A DNA stretch of 5,451 nt from Paludibacter sp. (GTDB lineage Bacteria > Bacteroidota > Bacteroidia > Bacteroidales > Paludibacteraceae): positions 1-5,451 of the forward strand of contig JANJXE010000406.1 in the NCBI GenBank assembly GCA_024709185.1. Reading direction: 5' to 3'. The translations under genes were made by a program, and so were the position numbers. A model generated the notes under the pieces. The model saw nothing but the letters and a program-made list of their open reading frames with translations. It did no database searches and was not told where the DNA came from. This document shows, one piece after another, positions 1 through 5,451 of the stretch (within the stretch, counting starts at the first letter, position 1; every line of letters begins with the position of its first letter).

Positions 1-3000
1 TGGGACTGGCATACGGGAACATTTATTCCCGGATATGGAAGTAACAGTAACTTTCCGTTTACAATTCCTATGTTGATTGATGGTTTGCCTACAGATAGCA
101 AAATAATTTACATGGTGAATATGGTGCTGCCAACTCCCACCACCGGTATTAATTATACTTCTTCTACCGATCCTGTTTTAAGTACGCAGGAAACTCTGGA
201 TGCAAAAATTGACGACATACTTTTGGCTTTGGAGACTTTCAGTTCGAACGGTCACCTGCCCGAAGTGGTTGAGTTGGGTAATGAGCTGTATTTCAGCAAT
301 GAAGAAGCAGGTGTGTATGCTGCTAATACAACCCTTTACCTGAATCATGCGAAACAGATTGCTGCTGCTGTAAAAACAGAATATCCGTCGATGAAAATTT
401 TATTGTGTACCACCAAAGGGGGAACAAGCTCCCGCGATAGCTGGAATACTGCCGTGATTAACGCTTTGAACAATGATTTAACTTTCCGTTCGTATATTTA
501 CGGAATTGTTCAGCACCATTATATTAACGATAATTACGGGTATACCGGTGTGGTAAACAGCGTGGAAACTGCAAAAACAATAATTTCAGAAGGGGTGCAA
601 TACGTTCAGGATGTGCAATCGGATTATAATATTGTGCCGTCGGATCTTAAATTGTGGATAACAGAATATGGAGCTACAAAAACCAATGCTAATGGAATGT
701 GGGCTGCAGGATTACGTACAGCCCTTATGTCGATGGCCTTTGCGAATATGGGATCCCGGGTCGAAAATCTGAGCTGGCATCATATAACGCAGGATCCAAA
801 TATTCTTGTTAAGTCGGAATATAAAGCCGGACCTTCCGGTTTAGCCTTTTCATTGTTGCGAAAAGCTACCAGGGATAAATTATCTTACCGTAAACTGAAC
901 TTCAGCAACATGAACAACAGTGACCCCCTTGCATCTTTGACGGGATACTATTTTGAAGGAAATGGCAAACAATCGGTGCTGTTAATCAATAACGACAATA
1001 CTACCTATACAGGCATTAATATCAGCGGTTTATTTTCCGGAAATCAGGTGAATGAAGCTATTCAATACTGGTCGGATACTCCCTATCAAACTTCTGTTTA
1101 CGAAGGCAATAATATCCAAACAGACCAGTCGGCCAACCTGCAAAGTTATGATATTAATCCTTTTTCATTGACGATGATTGAGATGAATGCGCAGGATGAA
1201 CCCGGAACTCCTGTTATTATAGCCGGACAGCAAATCGGCACTTTCCCGGGGATGCATGGTGGCTTCGAAGGTCTTGCAGGTGGATACCTGAATACTTCGG
1301 TAGGTTTGGAGTGGTCGGCTCAACTTAACAACAGTAGCGAAATTGTTACGACCGGCAATGCGCGGACAGGGATGAGTTACGCACAAACCACCCAATCGGG
1401 CACTACCAATATAAGGGTGCTCCAAACGCCTCTTGTTAGTGGTGTGGCAACCGGTAATTACGTTATTCAATATTATTACAGGGGCGATTCGGATGGAACA
1501 GCTACCGCTACCATGTCTGGTGGACTGAACCTGAACGGAACAGCCGGGAATTATTCGTCCAATGTAACTCCTAACAGTGCGGGCTGGAGCAAATTTACGT
1601 TCACTAAATCGATTTCCGGACCTGCCGATTTGTATGCTTTTATCCGGATGAAGGACAATGCAGCGATGGATTTCGATGATTTTGTGATTTACCCGGGAAC
1701 ATCAGCCGACGTAGCAGCTCCTGAATCTCCTTCACAACCGGAAACTGTTTCCGGTACAAACAACATCCAACTCAGCTGGACTTCTCCTGCCGATATTGAT
1801 GGTGGCGGCTTTATGGTTGTAAGAAGTACATCAACGTCGGCTACAACACCGAATAGTAACGGTATTTATGCTATTGGAAATCAGCTTTCTGCCAATGAGG
1901 TAGTTGTGTATCTGGGTACAAACACAGCAACAAACGATACAGGTCTGATTCCCAACACAGCATACACCTATCATGTATACACGGTTGATAAAGCGTTTAA
2001 TTATTCTCCGGTGGTTAGTATTTCAACTGCAACCAACAGAGTAAGTATAACAAGTGCTCAATCGGGCTCCTGGTCAAGCGCATCAACCTGGACAGGCAGC
2101 AAAATTCCGGTCGACAATGAAGATGTAGTTATTCAGGCAGGACACGAAGTGACTATCGGTGCTGTAACCGTGGGATGTAACGGCTTAAAGATAAATCCCC
2201 GTGCTGCATTGTCTGTTAATAATGGAACCCTGCATGTGGTTAACCTCAATATTAAAAGTGATGCAACGGGTACAGGAACCCTTGTCGATAATGGAACTGT
2301 TGTGTTAACCGGTAACAGTTCGGTGGAACAATACCTCTCAAGTGGCCGGAACTGGTATGTTTCGAGTCCGGTAAACAATGCCAACAGTGGGGTTTTCAAT
2401 GCATCAGCTTCAACAACCAATAAGCTCTATCAGTTTCAGGAGCCATCAGCAACAACAGCTCCCTGGTTGCAAATAACCAATAACACCACAGCCCTGATTG
2501 CCGGAAAAGGCTATATTGCTCAATTACCACAGGATGGTGTGATTACATTTGCGGGAACTTTAAATAATGAAAACCAGCAAATTGTGCTTAGCAAAACAGG
2601 GAGTCATTCCAAATCGGGGTTCAATCTTGTTGGTAATCCTTTTCCGGCTTATCTGAATATGCGTACCGGTATTAATACTACAAGTGGTTTGGAAAAAACA
2701 CTTTGGTACAGAACCAGATCGACAGGAACTTCACCGGTTTATTACTTTGAAACAGTGAATACTGTTTCGGGAATAGGTACGAATAATGCAGGTACAGGAA
2801 TCGTTACAGGCAATATACCTCCTGTGCAGGGTTTCTGGGTAAAGGCGCTGGAAGACAATATTACCCTTGATTTTTTAACAACCGACCGCAGTCATGCAGG
2901 ACAGGTAAGTACGTCGGCAGGCTCAGTCAGTTCCTCACCTCTTAAAGTGGCGACTGAAGAAGGTACCTCGATAATTCGTCTTAAGGTTTCAACCGGAATT

Positions 3001-3636
3001 GCCGGAGATGAACTGGTATTTTATACAAATAATCAGGCAAGGAATGATAGAGATGAATTTGATTCTCCAAAGCTAAGCAACGAAAATTCACTTATTCCTG
3101 AGTTGTTCTTTATGCAGGAAAATACAGCGTTTTCGGTTTGTGGAATGAATCGTTTACCTTTGCAGGAAGAAATACCGGTAGGTTTTGAAACCCGTCAGGC
3201 AGGTAGTTTTAGTATTACCTCCGAAATATCGGGTATTGATGCTGAAACAGATGTTGTATTGATTGATAAGGCAGAGAATACTGAAACCAACTTATCGTCG
3301 GGTAATACTTACTCATTTAGTACACAATCGGGTAAAACAGATAACCGGTTTAGTCTTTTGTTAAAAAGCAAATCGACGACAACCCGATTAAATTCAACTG
3401 ATGATGATGGTTTTAATGTTGTAACCAGAGGAAATAATATTATCATTAACCCGTCAAAATCATGGAGTGAAACATCATATTGCATTCACAATCTTCAGGG
3501 AATTAAAATTTCTGAAGGGGTAATCCGGGAAAATACGATTAAACTTCCGGAATTGATTCTTACCGGTGTTTATGTATTGTCGTTAAGTGAAGAAAACAAC
3601 AAATTCATTCATAAAAAAATCAGAATTAACCTATGA
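1..3636 (+). CDS. Multidomain T9SS-secreted glycoside hydrolase, clan GH-A type, 5'-truncated
   Basis: The frame is open from the first base, so the gene starts upstream; the Met codon at 70 is internal and not a credible start. 1211 residues are visible (numbered from window base 1). Residues 1 to about 310 look like most of a (beta/alpha)8 barrel: ELGNELYF puts a putative acid/base at Glu95, IVQHHY (about 169-174) resembles an active-site strand, and LWITEYG puts a putative nucleophile at Glu222. An N-E acid/base with a second Glu about 120-130 residues later is typical of retaining clan GH-A enzymes such as GH39, GH51 and GH79. A beta-sandwich follows (about 314-397), then a jelly-roll CBM-like module (about 411-568, ending DDFVIYPG), a fibronectin-III-like module (about 573-680), a G8-like segment with GSWSSASTWTG (about 681-783), further beta-rich stalk repeats (about 775-1125) and a T9SS tail. 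Probable role: extracellular or cell-surface glycan cleavage. The exact GH family and substrate are not determined; the hydrolase call is firm, the family is not. Confidence 0.85.
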   Translation, partial: WDWHTGTFIPGYGSNSNFPFTIPMLIDGLPTDSKIIYMVNMVLPTPTTGINYTSSTDPVLSTQETLDAKIDDILLALETFSSNGHLPEVVELGNELYFSNEEAGVYAANTTLYLNHAKQIAAAVKTEYPSMKILLCTTKGGTSSRDSWNTAVINALNNDLTFRSYIYGIVQHHYINDNYGYTGVVNSVETAKTIISEGVQYVQDVQSDYNIVPSDLKLWITEYGATKTNANGMWAAGLRTALMSMAFANMGSRVENLSWHHITQDPNILVKSEYKAGPSGLAFSLLRKATRDKLSYRKLNFSNMNNSDPLASLTGYYFEGNGKQSVLLINNDNTTYTGINISGLFSGNQVNEAIQYWSDTPYQTSVYEGNNIQTDQSANLQSYDINPFSLTMIEMNAQDEPGTPVIIAGQQIGTFPGMHGGFEGLAGGYLNTSVGLEWSAQLNNSSEIVTTGNARTGMSYAQTTQSGTTNIRVLQTPLVSGVATGNYVIQYYYRGDSDGTATATMSGGLNLNGTAGNYSSNVTPNSAGWSKFTFTKSISGPADLYAFIRMKDNAAMDFDDFVIYPGTSADVAAPESPSQPETVSGTNNIQLSWTSPADIDGGGFMVVRSTSTSATTPNSNGIYAIGNQLSANEVVVYLGTNTATNDTGLIPNTAYTYHVYTVDKAFNYSPVVSISTATNRVSITSAQSGSWSSASTWTGSKIPVDNEDVVIQAGHEVTIGAVTVGCNGLKINPRAALSVNNGTLHVVNLNIKSDATGTGTLVDNGTVVLTGNSSVEQYLSSGRNWYVSSPVNNANSGVFNASASTTNKLYQFQEPSATTAPWLQITNNTTALIAGKGYIAQLPQDGVITFAGTLNNENQQIVLSKTGSHSKSGFNLVGNPFPAYLNMRTGINTTSGLEKTLWYRTRSTGTSPVYYFETVNTVSGIGTNNAGTGIVTGNIPPVQGFWVKALEDNITLDFLTTDRSHAGQVSTSAGSVSSSPLKVATEEGTSIIRLKVSTGIAGDELVFYTNNQARNDRDEFDSPKLSNENSLIPELFFMQENTAFSVCGMNRLPLQEEIPVGFETRQAGSFSITSEISGIDAETDVVLIDKAENTETNLSSGNTYSFSTQSGKTDNRFSLLLKSKSTTTRLNSTDDDGFNVVTRGNNIIINPSKSWSETSYCIHNLQGIKISEGVIRENTIKLPELILTGVYVLSLSEENNKFIHKKIRINL
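1231..1704 (+). other. CBM-like jelly-roll module within the large glycosidase
   Basis: Between the catalytic region and the fibronectin-III-like module lies about 158 residues with the look of a CBM4/16/22-type beta-sandwich: an opening GTFPGMHGGFEG, a central GNYVIQYYYRG strand, SAGWSKFTFTKSI (the 'x-x-x-W-x-x-f-t' strand common in these modules) and a closing MDFDDFVIYPG, in which an Asp pair precedes the last strand. Such modules commonly bind glycans or support protein stability. The specific CBM family and any ligand are not assignable by eye. Confidence 0.55.
1717..2040 (+). other. Fibronectin type III-like module within the large glycosidase
   Basis: About 108 residues begin with the APESPSQPETVSG opening, continue with NIQLSWTSPADID (the conserved Trp strand of the FN3 fold) and end with the strand pair GLIPNTAYTYHVYTVD followed by KAFNYSP. 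This is the usual FN3 layout with an elongated middle loop (about residues 600-630 in window numbering). In Bacteroidota exported enzymes these modules act as spacers; no catalytic role is expected. Confidence 0.7.
3400..3633 (+). other. C-terminal T9SS type A sorting domain of the large glycosidase
   Basis: The last roughly 78 residues match the general pattern of the Bacteroidota type A sorting domain (Por secretion tail): an Asn-Pro near the start (IIINPSKSW), an HNLQGIKI strand that resembles the family's 'x-x-x-G-x-x-v' strand, a LTGVYVLSL strand and a basic end, HKKIRINL. In known T9SS cargo this domain directs passage through the outer-membrane translocon and is then removed, with the protein released or attached to A-LPS. 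The placement at the extreme C-terminus supports the call. The boundary at the N-terminal side is approximate. It implies that the host encodes a type IX secretion system, which is not in the window. Confidence 0.85.
3633..3636 (+). promoter_or_regulatory. ATGA stop/start overlap between the glycosidase and sulfatase genes
   Basis: The stop TGA of the upstream gene (3634-3636) and the ATG of the sulfatase (3633-3635) share four bases. Upstream of the ATG the sequence is A-rich with no GGAGG-like element, in keeping with Bacteroidota initiation. The arrangement indicates one transcript and probably translational coupling, in which terminating ribosomes re-initiate on the sulfatase. Confidence 0.8.
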
Positions 3637-5105
3637 AAACAACAAATAAACTAACAACAGGCATACAGAGTCTGATTTGCACTTTTTTGCCGGTTACCCT
3701 GCTGCATGCTGGCAACAAAGTTGAAACTACCAAAATAAAACAACCCAATGTTTTATTTATCGTGGTCGATGATTGGGGTGCTCAGGATTTGTCATTTGCC
3801 GGTTCCCGGTTTTACGAAACGCCAAATATTGATCGCTTAGCTGGTCAGTCGACTTCCTTCAGCAATGCGTATGTGGCTTATCCACGTAGTGTACCTTCGC
3901 GTTATTCGTTGTGGACTGGCATGCATTGCGCCCGTCCGCAGGGTTTAAAGGGAACTGAAGCCGACGAGCGAAAAATTGATAAGAATACCCTTGCCATTGC
4001 TGAACCTTTTAAAGCGGCTGGTTACAACACTTTCTTTATTGGCAAATGGCATTTGGCAACCGACGATTGTCTGCCGCAGGACAAAGGTTTTGAAGTTAAT
4101 ATCGGAGGCGGTCATGCCGGAGCTACATCGTCGCATTTTGCTCCGTTCAATCAAAATTACAAAGATAACAGCAGGGGTGAAGGTGGCTTGATAGAAGGCA
4201 TGGACGATGCAGCACCCGGAGAGTATCTGACTGACTACATGACACGTAAAACGGTCGAATATATTAAAACCAAACGCGATAAACCATTTTTGGCTGTGGT
4301 TAGTTTTTATGCTGTACATACTCCTATCCAGGCAAAAAAGGAAATGATAGCCAAATACCAGGCAAAAAAGATAAGCCTTGGTTTAACTGAGGACGGGTAT
4401 ATTCCGGAGGAAGCAGGCGAACGGAAAGCGCAACAAAATAATGCAGTGTATGCGGCCATGGTCGAATCAGTTGATCAGGGCGTGGGTAAATTAGTGGATG
4501 CGCTAAAAGAAAGCGGACAATACGACAATACCCTGATTGTGATTGTTTCTGATAATGGCGGTCTGTCGAATCGTGGCGCCGGAAATAAACGCGAACTTGC
4601 AACCAACAACGACCCCTACAAAGCAGGTAAAGGTCATCTGTACGAAGGTGGCATTAAAACGCCACTGTTAATTCACCTGCCTGCACAAACAAACGCCGGA
4701 AAATCGGACGTGCTTACGGCAGGTTACGATTTGTTTCCAACAGTGGCCCAACTTTGTGATGTAAAGGTCGATAAGAAGCTGGATGGCCGGAGTCTGGCAC
4801 CTGTTTTAAACGGAAATTCAAAAGTGTTTGCAAAACGGGAGTTGTACTGGCATAAATCGGCCGAACGACCTGCTTCTACCGGCGATTATGTTTCAACAGC
4901 CATTCGGATGGGCAATTACAAACTTATTGATTTCTACGAACAGGATCGTATTGAATTGTACGACCTGAGTAAAGATGTTTCAGAGTCGACCAATATTGCC
5001 GCAAAAAAGCCGAAAATTACCAGGAGAATGCTTGCAAAAATTCAAAACTGGCGCAATGAAATGAATGTTAATATGCCAAAGAAAAATAATAAAAAGAATA
5101 AGTAG
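3633..5105 (+). CDS. Exported type I sulfatase, serine-type formylglycine motif
   Basis: A complete 490-residue protein, a normal length for this family, that removes sulfate esters, here most likely from carbohydrate. An N-terminal signal peptide (about 1-26, cleavage likely after LLHA) has no lipobox, so a soluble periplasmic location is expected. The sulfatase landmarks are in order: Asp46-Asp47 in IVVDDWG (metal ligands), Ser86 in SVPSR as the residue converted to formylglycine with Pro88 and Arg90, Lys138 and His140 in GKWHL, His229 in VHTP, Asp307-Asn308 in SDNGG (metal ligands), Lys333 in GKGHLYEGG, then DLFPT and a C-terminal subdomain with RMGNYKLI and ELYDL. The Ser in place of Cys means maturation by a radical-SAM anaerobic sulfatase-maturating enzyme, not seen in this window. 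The start is fixed by the signal peptide and the ATGA overlap. The tail is very basic (MPKKNNKKNK). The S1 subfamily and the sulfated sugar are not assigned. Confidence 0.95.
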   Translation: MKTTNKLTTGIQSLICTFLPVTLLHAGNKVETTKIKQPNVLFIVVDDWGAQDLSFAGSRFYETPNIDRLAGQSTSFSNAYVAYPRSVPSRYSLWTGMHCARPQGLKGTEADERKIDKNTLAIAEPFKAAGYNTFFIGKWHLATDDCLPQDKGFEVNIGGGHAGATSSHFAPFNQNYKDNSRGEGGLIEGMDDAAPGEYLTDYMTRKTVEYIKTKRDKPFLAVVSFYAVHTPIQAKKEMIAKYQAKKISLGLTEDGYIPEEAGERKAQQNNAVYAAMVESVDQGVGKLVDALKESGQYDNTLIVIVSDNGGLSNRGAGNKRELATNNDPYKAGKGHLYEGGIKTPLLIHLPAQTNAGKSDVLTAGYDLFPTVAQLCDVKVDKKLDGRSLAPVLNGNSKVFAKRELYWHKSAERPASTGDYVSTAIRMGNYKLIDFYEQDRIELYDLSKDVSESTNIAAKKPKITRRMLAKIQNWRNEMNVNMPKKNNKKNK

Positions 5106-5112
5106 AAACAAT

Positions 5113-5451
5113 ATGAAAACCAGAACACTAGTATCAGTATTCACTTTATTTGTAGTATTGGTAAGCCTGAGCGCACGACCCGAAAAGAAGTGTAAAGATA
5201 TGGATTTGCCCATTCGTAAGATTATGGATAAATATTATGCCGACGGGCAATTCTATTTTGGAGCTTCGTCGATGCAAAAATACTGGAAAAACCCGGATAA
5301 GCTGGCCAAACAGTTTTTCAATGAGTTTTCGTACAATACACCAGAAAATTCGTTTAAGCTATCGACCGTTTTTGTAAAAGACGGAACCGGTAACGACAGA
5401 TACAAATCGGAAGAGTATTTGTATTTTATTGAACAGGCCCGGAAACACAAA
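5113..5451 (+). CDS. GH10-like glycoside hydrolase (endo-xylanase family), N-terminal part, 3'-truncated
   Basis: An ATG 7 bases after the sulfatase stop opens a frame that stays open to the last base of the window (113 codons). Residues 1 to about 21 form a signal peptide (MKTRT basic start, hydrophobic LVSVFTLFVVLVSL, then SA). After it, FYFGASS (47-53) resembles the first barrel strand of GH10, and FSYNTPENSFK (72-82) matches the GH10 'x-x-x-T-x-E-N-x-x-K' signature: Glu78, Asn79 and Lys82 have the same spacing as the substrate-binding Glu-Asn-x-x-Lys of known xylanases. The Trp that usually follows the Lys is Leu83 here. YLYFIEQARKHK fits the helix before the 'GHxLVW' strand, which would lie just past the window. 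The catalytic glutamates are also outside, so activity cannot be judged. GH10 enzymes mainly cleave beta-1,4-xylan. It is almost certainly in one operon with the sulfatase. Confidence 0.75.
   Translation, partial: MKTRTLVSVFTLFVVLVSLSARPEKKCKDMDLPIRKIMDKYYADGQFYFGASSMQKYWKNPDKLAKQFFNEFSYNTPENSFKLSTVFVKDGTGNDRYKSEEYLYFIEQARKHK

Noticed and set aside
1165..1470. Open frame on the - strand inside the large glycosidase (also 2133-2420).
   Set aside because: Both lie wholly within a well-supported coding region on the other strand; their translations show no recognisable domain or signal peptide and there is no room for their own promoter context.
3645..3710. Possible lipoprotein signal in the sulfatase (Cys at residue 16 in QSLIC).
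   Set aside because: The residue before the Cys is Ile, not Gly, Ala or Ser, and the Cys lies in the middle of the hydrophobic core, so a standard signal peptidase I site after residue 26 fits better.
4328..4370. Perfect 13-base direct repeat (ccaggcaaaaaag) at 4328-4340 and 4358-4370.
   Set aside because: It encodes two copies of Gln-Ala-Lys-Lys in phase in a Lys-rich helix of the sulfatase. With only two short copies it looks like chance or a small local duplication, not a mobile or regulatory element.
3945..4602. Open frames on the - strand (3945-4319, 4324-4602) and in another + frame (3976-4191) within the sulfatase.
   Set aside because: The sulfatase reading is supported by family motifs throughout this stretch; the alternatives have no recognisable content.
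5106..5112. Possible regulatory site between the sulfatase and the GH10-like gene.
   Set aside because: The gap is only 7 bases (aaacaat), too short for a promoter or terminator, and no hairpin is visible around it.
4980..5450. Open frames on the - strand at 4980-5213 and 5253-5450.
   Set aside because: They run against the sulfatase 3' end and the signal-peptide and GH10-like region of the next gene. The hydrophobic stretch in the first is the complement of A-rich, Lys/Asn-coding sequence.

Overview
The window most likely comes from a Bacteroidota genome, probably an aquatic or other polysaccharide-degrading member. Three things point there: a C-terminal type IX secretion (T9SS) sorting domain on the first protein, the absence of Shine-Dalgarno-like sequence before tightly packed genes, and a clustered secreted glycosidase, sulfatase and glycosidase as in a polysaccharide utilization locus (PUL). 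Base composition looks moderate (low-to-mid 40s % GC by eye). No species is claimed.

Layout: all three genes lie on the + strand and fill the window almost completely. (1) 1-3636 is the 3' portion of a large, multidomain secreted glycoside hydrolase. It has a TIM-barrel catalytic domain of clan GH-A type (Asn-Glu acid/base and Thr-Glu-Tyr nucleophile), a C-terminal beta-sandwich, a jelly-roll CBM-like module, a fibronectin-III-like module, G8-like and other beta-rich stalk modules, and a T9SS type A tail. Its start lies upstream of the window. (2) 3633-5105 is a complete exported sulfatase of the type I (formylglycine) class with a serine-type maturation motif. It overlaps gene 1 by an ATGA. 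(3) 5113-5451 is the first 113 codons of an exported GH10-like (endo-xylanase family) protein, starting 7 bases after the sulfatase stop and running off the window. There is no intergenic stretch long enough for a promoter, terminator or RNA gene.

Working together (inference): the T9SS enzyme would act outside the cell or at its surface, held near substrate by its binding and stalk modules. The sulfatase and the GH10-like enzyme, which carry ordinary signal peptides and no visible lipobox, would act in the periplasm (export of a longer GH10-like protein by T9SS cannot be excluded because its C-terminus is missing). The combination suggests a sulfated polysaccharide, possibly one containing xylose or another beta-1,4-linked backbone, but the substrate cannot be fixed from sequence alone. 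I found no CRISPR array, mobile element, tRNA/rRNA or defence system. The most interesting items are the unassigned family of the large GH-A enzyme and the pairing of a Ser-type sulfatase with a GH10-like enzyme.
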